Assembly (NCBI GenBank): GCA_021018995.1
Contig: CM037584.1
Span: 141,625,317 to 141,689,316 of the forward strand
DNA: 64,000 nucleotides
Source of the DNA: Chloranthus sessilifolius
Taxonomy: Eukaryota > Streptophyta > Magnoliopsida > Chloranthales > Chloranthaceae
Reading direction: 5' to 3'
Numbering within the stretch: position 1 is the first letter of the stretch; each line of letters opens with the position of its first letter. Under the pieces are notes generated by a model. It had not been told where the DNA came from and did no database searches. It saw only the letters and a program-made list of their open reading frames with translations. Both the position numbers and the translations under genes were made by a program. Shown piece after piece: positions 11,337 to 21,859 of this stretch.

Positions 11337-11790
11337 TTGACCGGTCGATTTCAAAATCGACCGATCGATTTTTACAAAACAGTATGTAATTTGGGGTCTG
11401 GAGAAATCAACCGGTCGAATTTCACAGAGCTTGTTGACACTGCCTCGGTGTTTTGGTCATAACGTTTGATCCCAAACTCCGATTGATGCAACTGTTATAG
11501 TGTAGGAAAGAGGACAACGAGCTCTACAATTTCTGTGAATAGAAAAACTTGTGAATAAACTTTTTTAAAGGTCAAAATTTAGAGAGAAGTTGAGTCAAAT
11601 TTCAATTTCTGTCGAGATACGAAACCGACTGATCGAAATTATTTCGACCGGTCGATTTAGAAAATCGACCGATCGAAAGTAGCACGACTGGTCGATTTAT
11701 GAAAAATAATGAACGTGTAATTTTGTTATGTAGAAATCGATTGGTCGAATTTGAAAATCGACTAATCGAATTTGAAATCGACTGGTTGGA
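11337..11790. repeat. A 5' LTR palindrome array (ACCGGT core)
   Basis: Degenerate ATCGACCGGTCGAT and ATCGACCGATCGAT units in two clusters (11337-11420 and 11625-11790), separated by a non-repetitive insert. The same motif as E1, tying this non-autonomous element to E1. Confidence 0.8.
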
Positions 11791-12633
11791 TTTGACTGAG
11801 TTGTCGGTATTGCTTTAGTATTTTGACCATAACTTTTTACTTCGAACTCCGATTGATGCAATTCTTATGGCGTTGGAAAGAGAACAGGAAGATCTACAAT
11901 TTTATGAATTAAAAATTTTATGATTTCAAAGTTTTAAAGGTTTAAATTTAGGGGGAAGTTACATCAAATTCTAAGTTGGTACGAACTTGTCCATTTTTGC
12001 CTCGATTTTTGAGAAAACACTTAAATATGTCTAAGTCATTAGTAATTAATGTCAATCCTTAATATATCATGTATTTGTGATATAGATTGAGGGTAGGATT
12101 TGGTCGATAGGACTTTGCTTGGCTTTGCGCAACTTTCAGGTTAAGGTGGGGAAAATTTCATACACAATTGCATTTTGATTTCATTTCTTAGATGCTTGAT
12201 GTGATCGAATGAAAGGTGATAAGTTTTGATTTGAAATGAATTAGTATTTGAACTCTTTACAATGGAAGTCTTAGATATTTGAAATTTAATATTTGATTGA
12301 ATATTTTGATTGAAATACTCGAAAGCTTTGAATTATCAAATGTTTGACATATTGGTTGTTTTAGAAATTTATTGACGTATTGAGTCAAGCAATGATCTTC
12401 GTTTTGAACATTTTATGTAGCCTTCAGAAATCATGTAAGGATTTTGTTTTGAACATTATATGCAGTCTTCGAAAACCATGTAAGGAAATTAATTTTTGAC
12501 ATAGTATGTGAGTTTTTGCAAGCTTAGAATCTTGATTTGTATGGAAATCCTTTGAACACTAAACGAATAGAATTGAAACCATAAATCTTCAAATTGTGAA
12601 TCGAACCATAAGTCAAGAAACATGTAATGTGGA

Positions 12634-13085
12634 CCGCTATGGGTGGATTATAAGTATACCTTGGACAGCTTTGGCGGGATTTGCATACTCCTTTGGATAC
12701 CTTCGTATCTATGTACGCCCTTAGACCGCTTTGGTAGGATTTACGTACACCCTTGGATATTTTATATCTATGTACACCCTTGGACCGCTTTGGCGAGATT
12801 TACGTACTCCTTTGGACACCTTCATATCTATGTACGCCTTTGGACCGCTTTGGTGGGATTTCGTACACCCTTGGACATCTTTGTATCTATGTATGCCCTT
12901 GGACCGCTCTGGCGGGATTTACGTACTCCTTGGATTTCATTTGTCGTGAATCAAACTATAAGTCAAGAAAAATTGAAGTGGACCGGTATGGGTGGATTAT
13001 GTGTGTGTGGAATGCTATGGGTAGATTATATGCGTTTGTGGACTGGTATGGGCGGATTTTAAGTACCCTGTGGGCTGCTAGGGCG
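12634..13085 (+). repeat. A 5' LTR tandem repeat, GGACCGCTTTGGCGGGAT units
   Basis: About 60-bp units alternating two types (ending in ACTCCTTTGGA or ACACCCTTGGA), each beginning GGACCGCTTTGGCGGGATTT. The core matches the GGCGG module of the E1, S and X LTRs. The 3' LTR copy is at 18501-18935. Open frames across it with repeating YVHPWTAL-like peptides are by-products of the repeat. Confidence 0.8.
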
Positions 13086-13109
13086 GAATCGAATAAGTAA
13101 AAACTAAGA

Positions 13110-13460
13110 TAAGACATGTCAGTAAGCTACATAAGAATGTGTAAGACATGTAAGTAAGCTATGTAAGAATGTGTAAGATATGTAAGTAAGCTATGTAAGA
13201 ATGTGCAAGACATATAAGTAAATCTATGTAAGACTGTGTAAGATATGTAAGTAAGCTACGTAAGAAAGATAAGATGTGTAAGTGAATGTAATTCGAACTC
13301 AGTAAATCAAAGATAAGAAATTACTTTTGATAAGAAATCAGTTTGCCTTTGAAATCAGTTTTTAAGTTTGATAAGGAAATACCTTTGAAATCAATTTTGA
13401 ATTTTGATAAGAAAATGTCTTTGACATCGGTTTCAGTTTTGATAGGAAAAATTCCCTTGA
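13110..13460 (+). repeat. A 5' LTR short tandem repeats
   Basis: First come about five units of a roughly 31-bp repeat (TAAGTAAGCTATGTAAGAATG core, 13110-13290). Then come about four units of a roughly 42-bp repeat (TTTGAAATCAGTTTTGA core, 13320-13460). The 3' LTR has fewer copies of the first (18955-19045), so copy number changed after insertion. Confidence 0.75.
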
Positions 13461-13998
13461 ATTTAGTCCTAGTTTGACTATGAAAATGTTTTGATCTTGT
13501 CCTTGTATCTATGCATGTGATAAGATGTATATTGGTATCAATTTTCTCCACTGAGGTTAGACTGTTAGCTCACCCCGACTATACGTTCCAGGAATAACAC
13601 TTATCAGGAGACCAGACTTGAAGATTGAGGACTTGAGGATTTGTGAGATTTTTGGGATTGTAGATTTTATACATCGTGGATTTTGGAAAGTTCAGGCTTG
13701 ATACATTCATGCTATTATACATGTATGGTACACCACTATTAGGTGATGGTTGTCCATCACCGGTGGTTTGTTTTAGTTTACTGCTCATGTTGGATATTAG
13801 AACTAAAGATTTTATTCATGTCATATGTATTATCTGCTTTGATTTACGTATGTATATGGATGTGCCAAGTAAATTCTATATCAGATTGTGATCTACTATC
13901 TGGTAGTTCAGATTTTCCCATTTGATTTTGGTGTAAAGTAAAAAAAATAAAATAATATCTCAGAAAATTCAGGTTGGGAAAATCCGGGTTGTCACAGT

Positions 13999-14013
13999 TG
14001 GTATCAAAGCTTA
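13999..14013 (+). promoter_or_regulatory. A primer-binding site, tRNA-Met type
   Basis: TGGTATCAAAGCTTA lies 2 bp after the 5' LTR. It matches the initiator tRNA-Met primer site (TGGTATCAGAGC) used by chromoviruses, with one mismatch. Confidence 0.88.
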
Positions 14014-14309
14014 AGAGTTAGGTCTTATTGGGACTCAAACGCGGTGGCATAAGATTTTGTCAAAACTTAGGAGGGATTCACTATCCCTATTCTGAAATCC
14101 TTGAATGACTTTAGATTTTGTCAGAGTTTAGGTTTTAGGTCTTATGGGAGACTGAGAGCCCTAACTGTAGGTGTAAGAATAGGGCTGTAGGTCTAGAGAT
14201 GAGACATTAAGTTCTGTTAGGATAAACGCTATGAGATTTAAATTTTTTTATAGGACATAGATAGTATTTGCTAATTGAAACTTTTGCTTCATTGTGGTAA
14301 CAGATCATT

Positions 14310-15341
14310 ATGTCTGATAGAGGTAGACAACCGAGAGGTGGTAGATGTAGTAGAGGTTTTCAGTCAAATGTGAGCGAGAGTGAACGAGAAGAAAGACAAA
14401 GGATGATGCAAACCATGGAAGCCATGACAAGTACTATGGCCCAGCAGGCGGCGTTATTGGCAGCTCATAATGTCAATAACCAGCAACAGACACCACCTAC
14501 ACCTCCGATTACACCTGTTCCACCATATCATTCAGGATTTGTTGAGTTCAGAAAGTTGAGACCTCCAAGGTTTTGTGGCCAAAATGATCTGCTTGAAGTA
14601 GAGAAATGGCTAAACCAAATAGAAAAGCTTCTTCAGAGGTTGCCATGCACGAAGGAAGAGAAGGTAAGCAGGGCTTCCTTTAAAATAGAAGGTGATGCGG
14701 ATCCGTGGTAGAAAAATGTGGTGAGAATGAAAGAACAGGAAAGCCCAGATGGGTTATGGACGTGGGACCAATTTGTTGAAGTATTCAACAAAGAGTATTT
14801 CCCTAAGCAACTAAGGAATCAGATGAAAACAAAGTTCATGACGTTGGAGCAAGGAGAGATGTCCGTATGAGAGTACGAGACGGAGTTTACAAGGTTGTCA
14901 AGGTTTGCTCTAGAATATGTAGCCACAGAATTGATGAAGGTTAACAAGTTTGAAAGCGGCTTAAGGCCGATCATATGTGACAGGATCTCCGTGCTAGAGT
15001 TGGAGACCTACGGAGCTGTGATGGGTAAGGCCTTGATTGTTGAGAAAAATATCAACGAAATGTATAAAAGAAGTGAGCAATGTAGTCAGGATAGAGCAGG
15101 TCAGATGCAGTCATATGCCCACGATTTACCTCAGCCTACTCAGACCGTTTATGCAGGACCACCTATGTCCACGCTTGTAGTGACCTTTCGCCCTTCAAAT
15201 CTTATGACAACTAGAGTATTGCAAATACCACAGGCTCTACCCAACTAGTGGACCACGGGCGCATGCTTCAATTGTGGTCGGATGGAGCATCAGATAAAGG
15301 ACTGCCCGGGGCCGAAGAAGGACAGGACACCTTCGACATGA
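14310..15341 (+). pseudogene. A gag, near-complete with three premature stops
   Basis: A single frame of 343 codons plus stop, interrupted at 14709-14711 (TAG), 14868-14870 (TGA) and 15246-15248 (TAG). The N-terminus is basic (MSDRGRQPRGGRCSRGF), followed by a Gln/Thr/Pro-rich linker, the capsid domain (FVEFRKLRPPRFCG, WLNQIEKLL, LWTWDQFVEVFNKEYFPKQL) and one CCHC zinc knuckle (CFNCGRMEHQIKDC, about 15262-15303). The length and layout fit a chromoviral gag. The absence of any frameshift suggests it was coding until recently. It would supply structural protein only, since no enzymes follow. Confidence 0.88.
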
Positions 15342-16167
15342 GAACCCATCGATACATACAAGTGATGGCTATATCGTGTCCTTGTATGTTTAATCTAGAT
15401 AATAGCAGTCTTTTAATTGGGATGTATGATTGGTGCTCTTAGATCGGATCTTTAGTGTATATATAAGGAATGGATGGATATATTTCTTTTAGAGTATAAA
15501 TTTTGGATGAATATCATATTGTAAAATTTTGGATGACATGGTTTGTTAAATATTTAAATATATACATGTGTCTTCCTTGCAGGGTTAAAGGGCTTAATTA
15601 TTCACAATGGTGAATATCTGATGTGATATGAATGAGTTTTATGATGTGTGTTGAGCTGGATTTTGCAGGGTCATGTTCTGTGTGTAGGATAAATGGTGGT
15701 TAGCCTCATGGTGACTAATTTTTTAATTAGCGATGGAATTTCTGGTTTGAAATGGCTATCGAATGGGCAAAGGATACCTTGCTTGGAATATGTTTTATTT
15801 TGCAAGATGGTTAATCAATTGATTTTGGATAAATTAAATTGTTGTTGTGGACTAAATGTGGATAGTTAATTGAATGATTAGGAGAATGGCCTTAGCATAC
15901 GTGTGGGCCCTCTGTGTATAGCGTGTGATCTTACTATAGTCGTAGTGGTGGACCCACTATTAGATATTCATCTCTTTTGTTTAGGGTACATGAGTTTGTT
16001 TCCTTGTTGTGGGTTAATTCTTCCCGACATGCATCATGGTTAGTGGGTGTTGTGCATCATTGTGACCACCATGTGACCGATGTAAGTTATTGTGCAAGAT
16101 CGTGTATATTAGATTGAGTTAGCATTCGGAAATGTCGTTGTCAATTTTTGAGGATGAAAATTTCTTT
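15342..16167 (+). other. A non-coding interior where pol is missing
   Basis: About 830 bp without a supported gene. Its start (TGTATGTTTAATCTAG near 15384) resembles the start of the E1 candidate intron (TTATGTTTAATTTAG near 865), suggesting pol was lost by a deletion beginning inside or after that intron. Confidence 0.55.
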
Positions 16168-16334
16168 AAGGAGGGGAGAGTGTAATGACTCTGATTTTGA
16201 TTTTTCATTGATGTTCCATCATTGACTCTTGGAGAGAATGTGCCTACGTTTGTTCAGGACAAATAGGTATCCATACCTCTTTGACTGAGGATACGTATAT
16301 TTTCGAGGAAGAAAATTCTTTAAGGTGGGAAGAA
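16168..16334 (+). promoter_or_regulatory. A double polypurine tract
   Basis: AAGGAGGGGAGAG (16168-16180) is followed by an LTR-like start TGTAATGACTC. After 141 bp a second tract AAGGTGGGAAGAA (16322-16334) abuts the real 3' LTR. Both tracts are preceded by a TTTTYGAGGAWGAAAATTTCTTT sequence. The first looks like the 3' end of a different element. Confidence 0.8.
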
Positions 16335-19300
16335 TGTAACATCCCAAAAAATTTCCAAAGACCAAAGGTCCTAATCAAGTGTGTGCGTTCGTTAGAAAAT
16401 GCTTCACCGTTTCGGATTTTTAAAACGGGATCGTTTTGGGTCCGTTTGAGCCTCGTGTGAGACTTTTAGACCAAAGCACGTATATCATGGGGGTGTATTG
16501 GCTTAATGCCAAGTTTCGTCTAATAGGTGATTTGGGTGTGCAAGCCCCACACCGAACCAAAAGATTAATTATATAATAGCTAACATTTTATTTTGGTGTG
16601 TCCGTTCCACACCGGAACAAGACATGCGGATAAGACTTAACACCCAAATGGGTGTTTGTGTTTTGTATGGGAACCAGCCCATTTAACTTAAAATATAAAG
16701 GCTTCCTTTGTAAGCCATTGATCGGTTTGCAATTTTGGGGTTTCTTGGGTTTCTAGAGAGAGAGATAGAGAGCTGTGAGAAAAGAGAGAAGAGAAAGAAG
16801 GGAAGAGAACCTAGATGTTTTCTTTCAACATTTTTGTGTAAGCCAACCATTTGATTGAGCCATACATGATAGATAGGGTGGTGAGCATTGTGTGTGCAAG
16901 CTTGGAGTTCTACGCGAAATTCATGGGTTGAGGATCGAAGTAAATCCCCAATTTCTGACTTTGAAACCCTTGCTTGGGCGTGAGCACGTGGATCAAGGAA
17001 TCGATAATTTAAAAGTGAGAAAAATTTATGTTAAGCTGTGATTTATAGTTATGTTAATATTTAGTTAGGATGTGGGTGAAAGATTTGAAGAAAATGATGT
17101 AAATTTGAAAGAAAATGGGTTGGAGAAGTTCAAACCTGAGTTTGGGAGAAATTTGACGAAACCGACCGGTCAATTTCAAAATCGACTGATCGATTTTCAC
17201 AAAACAGTATGTAATTTGGGGTTTGGAGAAATCGATCGGTCAATTTGGAAATCGATCGATCGATTTTGGAAACCGACCGGCCAAATTTGACAGAGCTTGC
17301 TGACACTGCCTCGATGTTTTAGCCATAACCTTTTATCCCGAACTCCGATTGACACAATTCTTATGGCATTGGAAAAAGAACAGCGAGCTCTATAACTTCT
17401 GTGAATTGAAAAACTTGTGAATAAACTTTTTTAAAAGTCATAATTTAGATGGAAGTTGGGTCAAATTCCAATTTCTGTTGAGATACGAAACCGACTGATC
17501 AAAATTATTTCTACCGGTCGATTTGGAAAATCGATCGATCGAAAGTAGCACGACTGGTCAATTTATGAAAAATAGTGAACGTGTAATTTGGTTATGGAGA
17601 AATTGATCAGTCTAATTTGAAAATCGACTGATCGAATTTGAAATTGACTGGTTGAATTTGACTGAGTTGTCGATACTACTTTAGTATTTTGACCATAACG
17701 TTTTACTCTGAACTCTGATTGATGCAATTATTTTAGCGTTGGAAAGAGAATAGTAAGATCTACAATTTTTATAAATTAACAATTTTGTGAATCAAAAGTT
17801 TTAAAGGTCTAAATTTAGGAGAAAGTTACATCAAATTCTAAGTTGGCACGAACTTGCCCATTTCTGCCTCAATGTTTGAGAAAATACTTAAATTTGTCTA
17901 AGTCATTAGTAATTAATGTCAATCCTTAATATATCATGTATTTGTGATATAGATTGAGGGTAGGATTTGGTCGATAGGACTTTGCTTGGCTTTGCGCAAC
18001 TTTCAGGTTAAGGTGGGGAAAATTTCATACACAATTGCATTTTGATTTCATTTCTTAGATGCTTGATGTGATCGAATGAAAGGTGATAAGTTTTGATTTG
18101 AAATGAATTAGTATTTGAACTCTTTACAATGGAAGTCTTAGATATTTGAAATTTAATATTTGATTGAATATTTTGATTGAAATACTCGAAAGCTTTGAAT
18201 TATCAAATGTTTGACATATTGGTTGTTTTAGAAATTTATTGACGTATTGAGTCAAGCAATGATCTTCGTTTTGAACATTTTATGTAGCCTTCAGAAATCA
18301 TGTAAGGATTTTGTTTTGAACATTATATGCAGTCTTCGAAAACCATGTAAGGAAATTAATTTTTGACATAGTATGTGAGTTTTTGCAAGCTTAGAATCTT
18401 GATTTGTATGGAAATCCTTTGAACACTAAACGAATAGAATTGAAACCATAAATCTTCAAATTGTGAATCGAACCATAAGTCAAGAAACATGTAATGTGGA
18501 CCGCTATGGGTGGATTATAAGTATACCTTGGATAGCTTTGGCGGGATTTACATACTCCTTTGGATACCTTCGTATTTATGTATGCCCTTGGACCGTTTTA
18601 GTGGGATTTACGTACACCCTTGGACATTTTGTATCTATGTACGCCCTTGGACCACTTTGGCGGGATTTACGTACTCCTTTGGACACCTTCATTTTTATGT
18701 ATGCCCTTGGATCGCTTTGGTGAGATTTACTTACACCCTTGGACATCTTTGTATCTATGTACGCCCTTGGACCGCTCTGGCGGGATTTACGTACTCCATG
18801 GATCGCACTCGTCATGAATCGAGCTATAAGTCAAGAAAAATTGAAGTGGACCGCTATGGGCGGATTATGTGTGTGGACCGCTATGGGCAGATTATGAATT
18901 TTAAGTACCCTGTGGGCCGCTAGGGCCGAATCGAATTAGTAAAAACCAAGATAAAACATGTAAGTTACGTAAGAATGTGTAAGACATGTAAGTAAGCTAT
19001 GTAAGACTGTGTAAGACATATAAATAAGCTACGTAAGAAAGATAAGATGTTTAAGTGAATGTAATTCGAACTCTGTAAATCAAAGATAAGAAAATGCTTT
19101 TGATAAGAAATCAGTTTGCCTTTGAAATCAGTTTTGAAGTTTGATAAGGAAATGCCTTTGAAATTAGTTTTGAATTTTGATAAGAAAATATCTTTGACAT
19201 CGGTTTTAATTTTGATAGGAAAAATGCCCTTGAATTCAGTTCTAGTTTGAATATGAAAATGTTTTGGTCTTGTCCTTGAATCCATGCATGTGATAAGATG

Positions 19301-19764
19301 TATATTGGTATCAGTTTTCTCCACTGAGCTTAGACTGTTAGCTCACCCCGACTATACGTCACAAGTATAACACTTATCGGGAGACCAGACTTGAGGATTG
19401 AGGACTTGAGGATTTATGAGATTCCCGGGATCATAGATTTTATTCATCGTGGATTTTGGAAAGTTTAGGCCTGGTACGTTCATGCTATTATACATGTATG
19501 GTACACCACTGTTAGGTGATGGTTGGCCATCACCGGTGGTTTGTTTTAGTTTACTGCTCATGTTGGATATTAGAACTGAAGATTTTATTCATACTATATG
19601 TATTATCTGTTTTGATCTTCGCATGTATGTGGATGTACCAAGTAAATTCTGTATCAGATTGTGATCTACGATTTGGCGGTCCGGGTTTTCCCATTTTGTT
19701 TTGGTGTAAAGTAAAAAAAAAAAAATCTCAGAAAATTTAGGTTGGGAAAATCTGGGCTGTCACA
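16335..19764 (+). repeat. A 3' LTR (3430 bp)
   Basis: Runs from TGTAACATCC to GCTGTCACA and aligns along its length with 10532-13996. It carries the same palindrome array (17159-17660), tandem repeat (18501-18935) and hairpin (19515-19534). Bases 17895-18532 are identical to 12028-12665, while flanking stretches differ at about one site in ten. Confidence 0.92.
17159..17660. repeat. A 3' LTR palindrome array (ACCGGT core)
   Basis: Counterpart of 11337-11790. Several units are preserved in one LTR and mutated in the other, mostly by transitions. An extra unit pair occurs at 17228-17282. Confidence 0.8.
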
Positions 19765-19934
19765 TGATTAGTCACATAATTTATCATTTTATCACCCTTA
19801 ACTTGGTGATGCTAGGCCATAATTTGCTACTAATAAATTACTGATGTGCAAATATTAGAGATAACCAGCAAAATAGAGTAAAAATGTTAATATTCATCCA
19901 AATGAATTCAAAAGGCAATAAGAAAGATAATTAA

Positions 19935-20135
19935 GCGACAAATACGATTTCCCGCCTACTAAAAGCCAGAAAATCATAATTTACGATTCTTCAAAAGTGA
20001 CAAAAGAAGAAAAGTGAAAAATCGTAATCCAGAGAATCGTCAACTATGACGAAGCTATGAAAGATATAAAATTGTGATTTACGATTTTCTAATAAAGAGA
20101 AGAAATGAGAAATTGTAATTTACGATTTCCCAGAA
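19935..20135. repeat. C LTR palindrome array (AT-rich core)
   Basis: At least six degenerate AAATCGTAATTTACGATTT units, 15-45 bp apart. It lies about 300 bp upstream of the TATA box at 20431. The solo copy has the same array at 40040-40330. Confidence 0.8.
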
Positions 20136-20430
20136 AGGAAGCTTTCCTACTATTGCTGTTGCTGCTGATCACGTGCATATTACACCGTAATGAATATAAT
20201 TAGAAGATATATGAAATTAGAAGTCTAGTGAATCACAGATTTGAGAAATTAATGAAGATAAGCTTTAGGAAATCTCAGTTATTGAAATAAAGGAGAACAA
20301 TCTAGAAGCACATCTACCGTCTAAGCAATGAAAAGATAAAATTAGGAATTAAAGTTAAGTTAGGAATATTTTGTTTTTAGTAGTTTCTTTTATTAGAATT
20401 GGAAGTCTTTATAAACCGACTCCTTATGAT

Positions 20431-20440
20431 CTATAAATAA
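20431..20440 (+). promoter_or_regulatory. TATA box of the C LTR
   Basis: CTATAAATAA, conserved in the solo LTR at 39747-39756 on the minus strand. It is downstream of the array, as expected for a promoter with an upstream element. Confidence 0.6.
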
Positions 20441-21299
20441 GAGAGCTTGGTATATGAAAAAGGATCGAAGAATTTCAGCATCAATTGACAACTGAGGTAG
20501 GATTTTCTTCCAATCAGTAGTGTAAAATAGTTAGAGTAGATTAGATATCAAAGGTTTCTTAATAGCAATTGACGACTGCAAATGAGTGCTGAAGATTAGT
20601 GTAGATATCCTAGTTTCCCAGAAGCAATTGACGACTGCGGCTGAGGGGTGAAAGATATATTTATTGGCTTTATAGTTTAGATTTTATTTTGCTTTATTTT
20701 CATGCTTTGTAAACATCTCCAAGTTTTAATTTGAATTGACAACTCAGGTTAGAATTTGTAGATTATTGTAACGATTTTTACTTTTCCATCTTTAGTTTTC
20801 TAAGGTTTGATTGATGCCCAGTTTTTAAGAAGTTGTTGATTAGATTAAATCTGTATTGATAGGATCTTAGACTTGATTGATAATCAATATTAAGAAACTA
20901 GTGATATGGTGTAACGGTACTATTTATTTTTATAAATATCTGATAGCTGAAGATTGGGATTGACGACCTCAATCTAAAGAAGGAGGATTTAGATTTATTT
21001 TATATACTTTAGATTTAGAAACCATTCTTTTATTCATATTTCTCCAGTAGATTGGATCTTAAAGATAAATGAAAGTTTTTAAAATAAGGATTTAAATAAA
21101 AGATATAAATAAGAAGTAATTAGATAAATAAACTTCCTCGTGAGAACGTCCTATGCTAGTACTATGATTTCCATTGTGCACTTGCAATAGATTAAGACTT
21201 GAGTTTAACATAATTTTAATATACATAACAAGATCGATCACTTCCATTAAAGAAAAGAGTTTAGAAATGGCACCTTTCCATGGCCCCTTGAATTTAAAT

Positions 21300-21638
21300 G
21301 TCGGTCCATCTAAAGTGGTAAAAATTATGGTCTTGGCGTAACAATCTAGGTCATCTGAGATTCAGCGAGCCAATCCATCCCTAAGATAACATCGAAGTCT
21401 TCGAAGTCCAGTTCAATCAGATCGACAAACAAAACATGAGTTATGACCTAAACCTAACAACGAGGGTAGAATCTGTCAGTTAACACGCTCTTCTCTAGAA
21501 GAGTCGCTACTGTCAAAGGAATACTCATTGGGGATGAACCCTTATCAAGATGCTCAACATTGTTTGAGGAGACAAATGAATGGGAAGCACTCGAATCTAA
21601 AAGTACGTGAGCAAAATACCCATCGATCAACATCGAAC
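21300..21638 (-). pseudogene. F aspartic protease
   Basis: The minus-strand reading has the active-site stretch LLDSSASHSFVS (normally DSGASHSFI) and the C-terminal ILGMDWL motif (about 21370-21395), with one or two stops between. It is the chromoviral retropepsin domain. The Asp is kept and the following residues are altered. RT is missing because C inserted or recombined at 21240. Confidence 0.8.
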
Positions 21639-21859
21639 CTGAGCATACAAGACACGCGATAATTTAAATCATCTAATATAATAATTACCATTCAATTAAA
21701 ATATTACTGACAATAAGGTAATTATAATTCGCAACTAATTCATTTTTTTTTTAAAACATTACTAAAAAAATAATTATTTCACTTAAATTATTATGCATGG
21801 CATCACTACACATATAGGTATGAAATAGATTAATCATGAATTGAATAAAACAAACATAC
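21639..21859 (-). other. Candidate intron at the gag-protease junction of F
   Basis: On the minus strand it starts GTATGTTTG and ends TTGTATGCTCAG, both strong plant splice signals. It is 221 bp, AT-rich and stop-filled, at the same point of the polyprotein as 851-997 in E1. Downstream, the first base completes a glycine codon in frame with the protease. Confidence 0.55.

Larger units (their letters stand above)
10532..13996 (+). repeat. A 5' LTR (3465 bp)
   Basis: Runs from TGTAACATCC to GTTGTCACA and is followed directly by the primer site. Contents in order: a GA microsatellite (10928-10949), the palindrome array (11337-11790), the identical tract (12028-12665), the 61-bp tandem repeats, a 31-bp repeat (13110-13290), a 42-bp repeat (13320-13460) and the hairpin (13742-13761). 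Unusually long for a chromoviral LTR. Confidence 0.92.
10532..19764 (+). mobile_element. A: gag-only non-autonomous LTR element (TR-GAG type)
   Basis: Two LTRs of 3465 and 3430 bp surround only 2338 bp of interior: a tRNA-Met-type primer site, a gag ORF, non-coding DNA and polypurine tracts. There is no protease, RT or integrase, so movement would have needed enzymes in trans. It shares gag sequence, polypurine tract and the ACCGGT palindrome motif with E1, so an E1-like chromovirus is the likely helper. The LTRs differ by roughly 10% except for one identical tract. Confidence 0.9.
9440..21240 (+). mobile_element. C: Athila-like element, 3' end only, split by A
   Basis: The visible parts are 3' non-coding DNA (9440-10526), the first 5 bp of the LTR (10527-10531) and the whole LTR (19765-21240). 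Everything else was cut off by E1 on the left, and A sits 5 bp inside the LTR. The Athila assignment rests on the 3' box and TTTGGGGGTG polypurine tract shared with B. The family is confirmed by the solo LTR at 39023-40503. Confidence 0.8.
19765..21240 (+). repeat. C 3' LTR (1476 bp)
   Basis: Starts TGATTAGTCACA and ends GATCGATCA, defined by comparison with the solo copy at 39023-40503 (minus strand). It contains the AAATCG-TAATTTA-CGATTT array, TATA boxes at 20408-20416 and 20431-20440, and three 'AGCAATTGACGACTG' repeats (20475-20645). Confidence 0.88.

Noticed and set aside
12643..13100. Open frames of 115-139 codons with repeating YVHPWTAL/YVCPWTAL-like peptides
   Set aside because: They follow the 60-bp tandem DNA repeat in an LTR, exist in several frames at once and recur at 18463-18923; an artefact of repeat length.
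13999..14013. tRNA gene
   Set aside because: Only the primer-binding complement of a tRNA 3' end is present; no cloverleaf is seen.
17072..17290. Small ORF with repeated F-x-x-R-x-I-D-F peptides
   Set aside because: Translation of the palindrome array itself; not conserved as a frame in the other LTR of A.
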